Shown here one piece after another: positions 1 to 6,153 of a stretch of 7,956 nucleotides of DNA. Under the pieces are notes generated by a model. The model saw nothing but the letters and a program-made list of their open reading frames with translations. It made no database searches and was not told where the DNA came from. Source of the stretch: Treponema sp. (lineage in GTDB: Bacteria; Spirochaetota; Spirochaetia; Treponematales; Breznakiellaceae); contig JAISJS010000296.1 of assembly GCA_031261385.1 (NCBI GenBank), positions 1 through 7,956 of the forward strand. Reading direction: 5' to 3'. The stretch's first letter is position 1; every line of letters begins with the position of its first letter. Position numbers and translations under genes: made by a program.

Positions 1-415
1 AAAGGTTGATCCCGCCGCACATGGCGACACAATGAACACTGGTGATAATCCCGATAAGGAGGATCATGCCGTAGCCCATCCCCGATTCCGCAAGGGGAAA
101 TTTATTGAAAAAGCCGGTAAGGCCAAAATGCTGTATGATCAAAAAGGCGGCAATAATAACCGCACAAAGCCCGAAAATACGTGAAAGGCCGGATTTTTCC
201 GCTGCATTTCCGGTGATTACACGGTAACCGAGGCGTTCAATAATGGAAGTAATTTCCTGCATGGAAATGACAGCGGCATCGTAGCTCAGTACCGCTGTTC
301 CTGCATTATAATTGACTTCTGCGCTTTCTATGCCCGCGGTACTTTGCAGCGTCTTCCCGATCTTGTTCTGACAGTTGACGCAGGTCATACCGCCGATACG
401 GATTGTTTCGTTCAT
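1..415 (-). CDS. HMA metal-binding domain fused to TauE/SafE (DsbD_2-like) membrane protein, N-terminal part
   Basis: This open reading frame runs from ATG at 415 off the left edge, giving 138 complete codons without a stop. Residues 4-67 look like a heavy-metal-associated (HMA) domain, with the metal-binding loop GMTCVNC (Cys12, Cys15) and the expected alternating strand/helix pattern ending in ERLGYRV. A first membrane segment follows at about 79-98. A second, at about 113-133, carries HCVAMCGG (128-135), the Cys-rich signature at the start of the sulfite exporter TauE/SafE / DsbD_2-like membrane domain. Proteins of this build are usually linked to copper or other soft-metal handling, or to thiol/redox transfer across the membrane; the substrate here is unknown. 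The start is set by the HMA domain beginning at once; an ATG 21 bases upstream is followed at once by an in-frame stop. No clear ribosome-binding site is seen. The gene lies 46 bp after the acyltransferase stop, so it could be in that operon or have its own promoter. The rest of the membrane domain lies outside the window. Confidence 0.85.
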   Translation of the reverse strand, partial: MNETIRIGGMTCVNCQNKIGKTLQSTAGIESAEVNYNAGTAVLSYDAAVISMQEITSIIERLGYRVITGNAAEKSGLSRIFGLCAVIIAAFLIIQHFGLTGFFNKFPLAESGMGYGMILLIGIITSVHCVAMCGGINL

Positions 416-424
416 GCTGTGATA

Positions 425-433
425 ACTATACCA
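425..433 (-). promoter_or_regulatory. candidate extended -10 promoter element for the HMA/TauE gene
   Basis: On the minus strand this reads TGGTATAGT, a TGn extension plus a -10 hexamer that matches TATAAT at five of six positions. No good -35 hexamer sits 16-18 bp upstream; an extended -10 can partly replace one. Only 9 bases separate the hexamer from the ATG at 415, so a transcript starting here would be almost leaderless. That fits the absence of a Shine-Dalgarno sequence but also makes a chance match possible. Confidence 0.3.
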
Positions 434-461
434 TCAAATTGTGTTGAAATTATGGATATTT

Positions 462-1187
462 TTAATTTTCGAGCATTTGCGAAATATTTGCAAAAATTTT
501 ATCGGCAAGGATCTGTTTGCGGTCCTCTTTGGGGAGATCCGAAGTGATAATCGGATCGCCAAAACTCACCGCTATGGGGACGGATTGAAGACGGTAGGTT
601 TTTTCAAAAACATCGTAACTGCCCTTGATGGCCACGGGGACAATGGGGGCCTCCGCCTGGGTAGCAAGTTTGAGGGAACCGGGGTGGAAGGGGAGCAGGC
701 CCTGACCGCGGGAACGGTGGCCTTCGGGGAAAATGATCATCGCGCCGCCGGACTTTATCCGCGCTATCCCCTTTTTAATGGTACGGATCGCGCGGCGGTT
801 ATTTTTACGGTCGATAAAAAGCCCCCCCAGAACGGAGATCCATATATTGAGGAAGGGGATATAGATAAGCTCCTTTTTGGCGATAAAACCAATAGGCCGC
901 CCGTCGTAGGCCAGGTGCAGGATAATATCAAAAATACTGCCGTGATTGCTGACAAAGCACACCCCGCCTTTTTGCGGTATTTTCTCCCTGCCGGAGACGG
1001 TTAATTTGCAGCCGGTAAATTTTACCATCAGTAATGCCCAGCCCTGGGCAATGCGGTACATAAAATGAGACATGGGCTTCCGCAGGCCCAAAAAGCTCAA
1101 TACGAAAACCACGAACCCTATCGGGGTAAGCAGTATCATGGCAAGAACGACGGGGATAAAGATCGCAATGGTTTTAAGCAAGGACAA
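462..1187 (-). CDS. plsC: 1-acyl-sn-glycerol-3-phosphate acyltransferase (PlsC family)
   Basis: Membrane acyltransferase that most likely adds the second acyl chain to lysophosphatidic acid, making phosphatidic acid for phospholipid synthesis. Read from the TTG at 1187 it has 241 residues, the usual PlsC length. It opens with a hydrophobic membrane segment (about 5-35). All four family blocks are present: NHGSIFD with the catalytic H82/D87 pair (HX4D), GGLFIDR (about 122-127), FPEGHRS (153-159) and IVPVAI (182-187). The frame stays open upstream to an ATG at 1256, which would add 23 residues inside the end of the HAD gene. I prefer TTG because AAGAGG lies 7 bases before it and the protein then begins directly with the membrane helix. 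This start overlaps the HAD gene by 14 bp, indicating an operon and probably translational coupling. The family is certain; exact acceptor and acyl donor (acyl-ACP or acyl-CoA) are not visible. Confidence 0.9.
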   Translation of the reverse strand: MSLLKTIAIFIPVVLAMILLTPIGFVVFVLSFLGLRKPMSHFMYRIAQGWALLMVKFTGCKLTVSGREKIPQKGGVCFVSNHGSIFDIILHLAYDGRPIGFIAKKELIYIPFLNIWISVLGGLFIDRKNNRRAIRTIKKGIARIKSGGAMIIFPEGHRSRGQGLLPFHPGSLKLATQAEAPIVPVAIKGSYDVFEKTYRLQSVPIAVSFGDPIITSDLPKEDRKQILADKIFANISQMLEN

Positions 1188-1791
1188 TTTTAAACCTCTT
1201 TTCAAGTTCTTCCCGGGCGGCATCCGGCCCATTCCAGACGATCCCTTCAATGCCAAGTTCCCGAGCCTTTGCTATATTATCCTCAAGGTCGTCAAAAAAA
1301 ACAATGTCCCCGTAAGGGCAGTCAAGCTGTTTCCGCAATACTTCATAGATGGCCGGTTCCGGTTTTATCAGATGGTAATCACAGGAAAAAACCGCCGCAT
1401 CCGCCCGGGCAAAAATGGGGATATTTTCCATTCCCCAGGCCAAAAAGTCATAAGGCATATTGGAGAGTATCCCGAGCGTTATATGGGCTGCCTGTATATC
1501 TTCCATAAGTTTTATCGTACCGGGATTCATATTTTTCCAGCCGTCCTGATCGGTTTTGGTAATTTTTTCAAGACATTTATCATCGGGAAAAATACCTGCT
1601 TCGGCCAGCAATGACTTATAATACCCTTTTCCGTCAAAGCCCCCCCGGTCGTATTCACAGCGAAGTTTATGATCCAGCTCGTTGAATTTTTCGAAAGGAA
1701 GGCCTGCGAGGCGGGCCATCTCCTCCCGTATTTCCGGTTTCTGGGGGAAACAAATCACATTTCCAAAATCAAATACTATAGCTTTTATCAT
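1174..1791 (-). CDS. HAD-superfamily hydrolase (phosphatase-like, subfamily IA)
   Basis: A 205-residue haloacid dehalogenase-type hydrolase. Motif I is VFDFGNV near the N-terminus with the nucleophile Asp8. The usual second Asp of the DxD pair is Gly here, as in the YihX-like DxGN subgroup. Motif II is GILSNMP (Ser110), motif III is the Lys143 of LIKPEPAIY, and motif IV is FFDDLEDN (Asp167/168). The stretch between motifs I and II is of a size and helical character fitting a C1 alpha-helical cap. Such proteins generally remove phosphate from sugar phosphates or other small phosphoesters; the substrate cannot be read from sequence. An ATG at 1806 would add five residues (MYHGY). I chose 1791 because family members begin within a few residues of motif I; neither start has a clear ribosome-binding site. 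It precedes plsC with a 14-bp overlap and is divergent from the CPBP protease gene. Confidence 0.88.
   Translation of the reverse strand: MIKAIVFDFGNVICFPQKPEIREEMARLAGLPFEKFNELDHKLRCEYDRGGFDGKGYYKSLLAEAGIFPDDKCLEKITKTDQDGWKNMNPGTIKLMEDIQAAHITLGILSNMPYDFLAWGMENIPIFARADAAVFSCDYHLIKPEPAIYEVLRKQLDCPYGDIVFFDDLEDNIAKARELGIEGIVWNGPDAAREELEKRFKIVLA
1195..1200 (-). promoter_or_regulatory. ribosome binding site deciding the TTG start of plsC
   Basis: AAGAGG on the minus strand is followed by TTTAAAA (7 bases) and then TTG at 1187. It is one of the better Shine-Dalgarno matches in the window and lies inside the last codons of the upstream HAD gene. It supports the internal TTG start over the ATG at 1256. 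Confidence 0.6.
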
Positions 1792-1820
1792 ATAACCATG
1801 ATACATTTTCTAAAACCGGT

Positions 1821-2588
1821 ATGCAAGATCAAAAAAAGTTCACCATCAAAGAAGCGATCCTTCTCTGCTTTCTGCTCCTGGGCGTACGTTTCGTTATAGA
1901 ACTTCTCCTTATGCTTTTTCATATCAATGCGGAAATTATCTACAGCATGGCGTTTCTTGGCATTGTTATCGGTATTGTTGCAAGGTCGGGGAAAGGGGAA
2001 CTGTCCCGGATACTTCTGTTCAAACCCGTTTCGATGCATATCTTTCTTGCCCTGGTTGTTATGTTTCTCGGCTTTGAAATTATTAACTCCGAGATAACCA
2101 ATATCATGGCGATACTCATACCCATACCGGACCGTATTTTTGGCGAAGATCCCTCCAATATTTTTATGATCATTATCTGCACGGCGATCTTCCCTGCCTT
2201 TACCGAAGAAATATTTTTTCGCGGAATCCTGCTCAAACGCCTGAGCGCCGTATATTCCAAACGAAAGGCTCTTATTGCAAGCGCCCTGCTTTTCGGCATG
2301 ATGCACCTTAACCCCTGGCAGTTTGTTCACGCCTCGATAAGCGGGCTGTTTTACGGCTGGCTGTATTTGCAATACGGAACAATATGGCTTGGAATGTTTA
2401 TGCATTTTTACAACAATATACTTGCTTCTTTTATGGTTTATCCGGTGAAAATACTCCCCAATGAACGCAGCTATTCAATGCTGGTGCTCCATCCCCTGTG
2501 GTTTGATATTATGGGAATTATGATTTTTTTTATTGGTCTGGGGTTGACGATTGGGATTGCAAAGACACAGCGTCCAAAAGTAAATTAG
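1821..2588 (+). CDS. CPBP-family intramembrane metalloprotease (CAAX/Rce1-like)
   Basis: A 255-residue, strongly hydrophobic protein with about six to eight membrane segments. It carries the hallmark motifs of the CPBP (CAAX protease and bacteriocin-processing, Rce1-like) family: EEIFFRG (Glu129, Glu130, Arg134), FGMMH (Phe158, His162) and HFYNN (His195, Asn199). In the family, the glutamates and histidines form the metal and catalytic site within the membrane. Bacterial members have varied roles, including peptide or bacteriocin processing, immunity and membrane-protein turnover. No bacteriocin-like small gene is seen nearby, so the role is open. The ATG at 1821 sits just before the first membrane segment. 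There is no strong Shine-Dalgarno; AAAACCGG lies just upstream. TATAAC at 1791-1796 is a possible -10 but has a poor -35. The gene is head-to-head with the HAD gene, and its TAG overlaps the mfd TAA on the other strand. Confidence 0.9.
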   Translation: MQDQKKFTIKEAILLCFLLLGVRFVIELLLMLFHINAEIIYSMAFLGIVIGIVARSGKGELSRILLFKPVSMHIFLALVVMFLGFEIINSEITNIMAILIPIPDRIFGEDPSNIFMIIICTAIFPAFTEEIFFRGILLKRLSAVYSKRKALIASALLFGMMHLNPWQFVHASISGLFYGWLYLQYGTIWLGMFMHFYNNILASFMVYPVKILPNERSYSMLVLHPLWFDIMGIMIFFIGLGLTIGIAKTQRPKVN

Positions 2589-5500
2589 CCCGCTAAAGCG
2601 GCAAGTTTTTCCCGTATAAATTCACTCTTTTCTTTCAGGCCGATATTGCCGGCGGCAAACATCAGCACATTGGGGGACTTTGGATCGAGTTTGATTTTCC
2701 CCGGGCTTTCCTGCATCAGGCGTACAAGGCGATCTATCTTGACCTTTGACACCCTGCTGAATTCGACCCGCACGATACCGGCCTTTTCCCGCAGGGAAGA
2801 AACGGCGATTTCCCTGCAAATGATACGGATATCGGCAAGGGCCAGCAGGGAAGCAGCCTCGTCGGGAAGGGGGCCGAAACGATCGATCAATTCTGCATAC
2901 ACCTGTTCAAGTTCTTCCTTATCGCGAACGGAGGCGATCTTTTTATAAACTTCCATTTTTTCCTGCGGTGAATCAATATACGTATCGGGGATAAAGCCTG
3001 TATATTCAAGTTCAAGCAGCGTTTCGGTTTCCGCCTCATAGTGGGCGTCCTCAAGGCGCTTGACTGCCTCGTCAAGGAGCCGCAGGTAAAGGTCAAAGCC
3101 CACCGAAAAAATGTCCCCGGACTGTTCCCTGCCCAAAAGGTTTCCCGCGCCGCGAATTTCCATATCCTTCATGGCGATCTTAAAGCCCGATCCCAGTTCG
3201 GTAAAATCGGAGATAACCTGGAGCCGTTTCATTGCCACTTCGGTAAGGGCCTTGTCCCGCGGGTAAAAAAGGTACGCATAGGCCACCCGGTCACTGCGCC
3301 CTACCCGTCCCCGGAGCTGGTAAAGCTGGGAGACGCCGTACATATCCGCCCGGTCAATGATGATAGTATTCACGTTGGGTATGTCGATGCCGTTTTCGAT
3401 GATCGTCGTGGAAACCAGAATGTGAAAACCGCCGTGGATAAAACGGTGCATCACATCTTCCAGTTCACGGGCGTCCATTTGACCGTGGGCAGTTTCCACA
3501 AGCATCTCCGGCACCAGGCGCTCAATTTTGATACGGGTTTCGCGGAGGCTTTCCACCCGGTTATGGAGAAAGAAAATCTGCCCGCCCCGTTCCACTTCCT
3601 GCCGGATAGCCTGGGCAAGGCGCTCCTCGTTGAATTCTGCAATCACCGTTTCAATGGGATGGCGGTTCTGCGGCGGCGTTGCAAGGAGGCTCATGTCCCG
3701 AATTTTTAAAAGGCTCATGTGGAGGGTCCGGGGAATCGGCGTAGCGCTTAACGTAAGGCAGTCAACATTGTGTTTAAGCTCCTTGAGCCGCTCCTTGTCC
3801 TTAACCCCAAACCGCTGTTCTTCGTCGATGACCATGAGCCCAAGGTTCCGGAATTCAACATCTTTTTGTATGATCCGGTGGGTGCCCACGAGTAAATCAA
3901 CCTCGCCCTTTTTGAGGGCCTCAAGGGTCTTTTTTGCTTTGCTCCGTTCCACAAAACGGGAAAGCATTCCTATCCGTACGGGAAAACGGGAAAACCGTTC
4001 CTCGAAATTTTCAAAGTGCTGTTCCGCCAAAATTGTCGTGGGGGCAAGAAAGGCCACCTGTTTCCCGCCCATGATCGCCTTGAAGCAGGCGCGGACGGCA
4101 ACTTCGGTTTTACCGTAACCGACATCTCCGCAGACAAGCCGGTCCATCGGGTGATCGCTTTCCATGTCGGCCTTAATTTCTTCGACACAGCGGAGCTGAT
4201 CCTCGGTCTCCTCAAAGGGGAAACTCGCCTCGAACATGGTCTGCCACTCGGTGTCTTTGGGAAAAGCGTAGCCCTGGGCCTGCTTGCGTTTTGAATACAG
4301 TTCGATAAGTTTTTCGGCAATATCTTCTACGGATTTTTTTACCCGGCCCTTGCGGTTCTCCCAGCTTTTAGAGCCAAGTTTATCCAGATGCGGGGCGCCG
4401 CCTTCATTACCGATGTAGCGCTGCACAAGGTTGACCTGCTCAATCGGCACAAAGACCACTTCTTCATCGGCGTACTCAATCTTTACATAATCCCGTTCAT
4501 GCCCCAGCGCCCGTACCCGTTCTATCCCCTTGAAAAGCCCGATCCCGTAATTAACATGGACCACAAAATCGCCGGGGTTGAGCTCCACAAAGGTATCAAT
4601 GGCGGCGCTCCGCACGGTTTTAAGGGAATGGGGAGGCCGCTTCCGCCGCCCGAAGATCTCATTTTCCTGCACCACCATAAGTTTAAGATCAGGCAGCGAA
4701 AACCCCGCAGAAATGGGAGCCGCAATAACCTGCAGCGCCCCCTCATCTTTCCCCGTCCCGGTAACATCGCCAAGCAATTCCCCAATCCGCCCCGCCTGCA
4801 CTTCCGACTCGGCGGCGACTACGATATCCCAGCCCTGTGCAAAGAGGGCGGCAAATTCTTCTTTCAGATAATTGATATTGCCAAAAAAACTCCGGGGAGG
4901 ATCGCACGGAATATCCAGATGACAAGCGCCCGCCATCCCTTCGCCCTTGATCGCCTTGAAGGAGATCTGCCGTTTCTGCCCGCGGGCAAGTTCCTTAAAA
5001 TTGAGCAGCAGGCGCTCCGGCGCGGGAATATCGGAAACCGAAAACTCCCTGCTCCTTGTCTGCTCCCGTTCCCGGACGATTTTGGCATACTGGCTCCGGT
5101 ATTCCCGTTCGAGCATTTCCTGTGCATTTTCCAGCCGTTCCCGGTCGATAAAGATAACGGCGTCCTCATCCCCCAGATAATCGGTGACGGCGGCGGGCTT
5201 CTCAAAGGCCAGCGGGAAAAACAGTTCCTCGCCGCCGGTCGTCCTGCGACTCATAAGGTCTTCCAGAATGGATTTACCGTCATCATGGAACTCGGGAAAG
5301 GCAGCGAGATTTTCACTCAAAGCGTCTATCCGATCGTCGGTCCAAACCACTTCCCGTAAAGGCCGGATCAACAGGTCAGCAGCTTTTCCGATGGTACTCT
5401 GGTTGATCGGGTCAAAGCGTTTTATCGATTCCACCCGTTCAAAATCAAAAAGAACGCGGTACGCATATTCGTCGCCGCCCATCAGGATATCCAGCACCTC

Positions 5501-6067
5501 CCCCCTGAGGGCAAATTCCCCATGAACCTGCACCCGCGGCGTCCGAGTATACCCATAGCTGACCAGAGTCTCCGCCAAAGCCGTCGTATTAATAACCCCG
5601 CCTACATTCAGAGGCAAAAGCAAACTTCGCACATAATCCGCCGGCGGCAAAGGAGTTAAAAACGCCCGCTCCGGTATAATAATGATCCCCGCAGTTATTT
5701 TATTTGCCAAAGCCCCCAAAACCCGTGTCCGTTCCCCGAAAACCGCCGAAAGCGGGGCCATTTCCCGGTACGGCGCAGCGCCCCACCACGGAAAAATTTC
5801 GGCCTGGATACCGGCGGCGGCAAAATCCAGGGCAAGGTCCGCCGCATCGGTTTCCGAGGGGACTACCACCAAAAAAGTCCCCGCCTGCGGGGAGGCCGTT
5901 TGTCCAAGTCCCTTATATAGGGAGGCTATCAACAGCGCCCCAAGAGCGCCCTCGGCCCCTTCGATTTCCAGCGGAAATTTTTCCGCGTTAAAGGCGGAAA
6001 AACAAGCCGAAACCGGCCCGGAGGCGGCGATCTTGTTCAGCAATGCACTAAACGATAAGGTATTCAT
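2585..6067 (-). CDS. mfd: transcription-repair coupling factor Mfd
   Basis: A complete 1160-residue Mfd, close to the E. coli length of 1148. It is the DNA translocase that removes RNA polymerase stalled at lesions and recruits UvrA for nucleotide excision repair. Residues about 30-240 form the UvrB-like module, including FPWWGAAPYREM (92-103) and GEFALRGEVLDIL. The RNA-polymerase-interacting CarD-like domain spans about 495-560 (GDFVVHVNYGIG). The RecG-like helicase core follows: Walker A GDVGYGKTE (647-655), APTTILAEQH (675-684), DEEQRFG (748-754), SATPIPRT (774-781) and VSTTIIENGIDIPN (885-898). QLYQLRGRVGRS (914-925) holds motif VI and leads into the TRG region. The C-terminal TRCF domain covers about 1010-1150. 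No key motif is missing. The ATG at 6067 lacks a good Shine-Dalgarno. The gene appears to be transcribed alone from a promoter at 6083-6111, divergent from the secreted-protein gene. Confidence 0.98.
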   Translation of the reverse strand: MNTLSFSALLNKIAASGPVSACFSAFNAEKFPLEIEGAEGALGALLIASLYKGLGQTASPQAGTFLVVVPSETDAADLALDFAAAGIQAEIFPWWGAAPYREMAPLSAVFGERTRVLGALANKITAGIIIIPERAFLTPLPPADYVRSLLLPLNVGGVINTTALAETLVSYGYTRTPRVQVHGEFALRGEVLDILMGGDEYAYRVLFDFERVESIKRFDPINQSTIGKAADLLIRPLREVVWTDDRIDALSENLAAFPEFHDDGKSILEDLMSRRTTGGEELFFPLAFEKPAAVTDYLGDEDAVIFIDRERLENAQEMLEREYRSQYAKIVREREQTRSREFSVSDIPAPERLLLNFKELARGQKRQISFKAIKGEGMAGACHLDIPCDPPRSFFGNINYLKEEFAALFAQGWDIVVAAESEVQAGRIGELLGDVTGTGKDEGALQVIAAPISAGFSLPDLKLMVVQENEIFGRRKRPPHSLKTVRSAAIDTFVELNPGDFVVHVNYGIGLFKGIERVRALGHERDYVKIEYADEEVVFVPIEQVNLVQRYIGNEGGAPHLDKLGSKSWENRKGRVKKSVEDIAEKLIELYSKRKQAQGYAFPKDTEWQTMFEASFPFEETEDQLRCVEEIKADMESDHPMDRLVCGDVGYGKTEVAVRACFKAIMGGKQVAFLAPTTILAEQHFENFEERFSRFPVRIGMLSRFVERSKAKKTLEALKKGEVDLLVGTHRIIQKDVEFRNLGLMVIDEEQRFGVKDKERLKELKHNVDCLTLSATPIPRTLHMSLLKIRDMSLLATPPQNRHPIETVIAEFNEERLAQAIRQEVERGGQIFFLHNRVESLRETRIKIERLVPEMLVETAHGQMDARELEDVMHRFIHGGFHILVSTTIIENGIDIPNVNTIIIDRADMYGVSQLYQLRGRVGRSDRVAYAYLFYPRDKALTEVAMKRLQVISDFTELGSGFKIAMKDMEIRGAGNLLGREQSGDIFSVGFDLYLRLLDEAVKRLEDAHYEAETETLLELEYTGFIPDTYIDSPQEKMEVYKKIASVRDKEELEQVYAELIDRFGPLPDEAASLLALADIRIICREIAVSSLREKAGIVRVEFSRVSKVKIDRLVRLMQESPGKIKLDPKSPNVLMFAAGNIGLKEKSEFIREKLAALAG
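2590..2610 (+). terminator. weak candidate terminator at the end of the CPBP protease gene
   Basis: Two bases after the TAG lies CCGCT-AA-AGCGG (2590-2601), a five-pair GC-rich hairpin whose innermost T-A pair would probably open to give a TAAA loop. It is followed by CAAG and then five T residues (2606-2610). The stem is short and the T run is offset by four bases, so efficiency would be low. It lies within the last codons of mfd on the opposite strand. Confidence 0.25.
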
Positions 6068-6082
6068 GACAATCTACCGATT

Positions 6083-6111
6083 ACTATAGTGTAGGTTTGT
6101 TTTTTTTTAAA
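6083..6111 (-). promoter_or_regulatory. candidate sigma-70-type promoter for mfd
   Basis: On the minus strand TTTAAA (6111-6106, four of six matches to TTGACA) is separated by exactly 17 bp from TATAGT (6088-6083, five of six matches to TATAAT). The spacer begins with a run of A residues. A start about 7 bp downstream gives an mfd leader of only about 8-10 bases, consistent with the lack of a clear ribosome-binding site. The -10 lies in the palindrome ACTATAGT (6083-6090), so TATAGT also reads on the plus strand at 6085-6090, where the -35 region is poor. Confidence 0.45.
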
Positions 6112-6132
6112 TCCCGGCTCCAAGGAGCGGGA
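6112..6132 (+). repeat. bulged inverted repeat in the leader of the secreted-protein gene
   Basis: The left arm TCCCGGCTCC (6112-6121) pairs with the right arm GGAGCGGGA (6124-6132), forming nine pairs with one bulged G at 6117 and an AA turn; the innermost pair probably opens. Directly upstream is a run of nine T residues (6100-6108). Because the T run precedes the stem on the plus strand, and the minus strand has A residues after it, this is not a standard intrinsic terminator in either direction. It lies 21 bases before the GTG start and adjoins the mfd -35 element, so it could be an RNA leader fold or a protein-binding site. Its right arm hides an AAGGAG at 6122-6127. Confidence 0.45.
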
Positions 6133-6143
6133 CTAATTGCCCT

Positions 6144-6147
6144 GGAG
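6144..6147 (+). promoter_or_regulatory. ribosome binding site deciding the GTG start at 6154
   Basis: GGAG is followed by TATAAA (6 bases) and GTG. This spacing, together with a textbook signal peptide starting at that GTG, favours it over the TTG at 6097, which would add 19 residues translated from the T run and hairpin. Confidence 0.6.
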
Positions 6148-6153
6148 TATAAA

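Noticed and set aside
1..415. Copper P-type ATPase N-terminus, suggested by the HMA domain
   Set aside because: The HMA domain is followed by HCVAMCGG of the TauE/SafE/DsbD_2 type instead of the ATPase membrane segments; only a longer sequence could overturn this.
441..1614. Plus-strand open frames of 187 and 180 codons opposite plsC and the HAD gene
   Set aside because: They run antisense to genes with all family motifs intact and have no recognisable domain or ribosome-binding site.
1788..2405. A 205-codon minus-strand frame opposite the CPBP protease
   Set aside because: It is highly polar and rich in Lys, His and Asn, as expected from the reverse strand of a membrane-protein gene, and it overlaps a gene with complete catalytic motifs.
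4388..5359. A 323-codon plus-strand open frame inside mfd
   Set aside because: It lies fully antisense to the RecG-like and upstream domains of a clear, complete Mfd, has a composition heavy in Pro, Arg and Gly, and shows no family motif. It is a by-product of mfd codon use.
6100..6132. Intrinsic terminator between mfd and the secreted-protein gene
   Set aside because: The genes are divergent so none is needed, and the T run is on the wrong side of the hairpin for either strand.
6097..6153. TTG at 6097 as start of the secreted protein
   Set aside because: It would translate the T run and hairpin into MFFFKSRLQG and bury the signal peptide 19 residues inside; the GTG at 6154 has both a ribosome-binding site and a correctly placed signal peptide.
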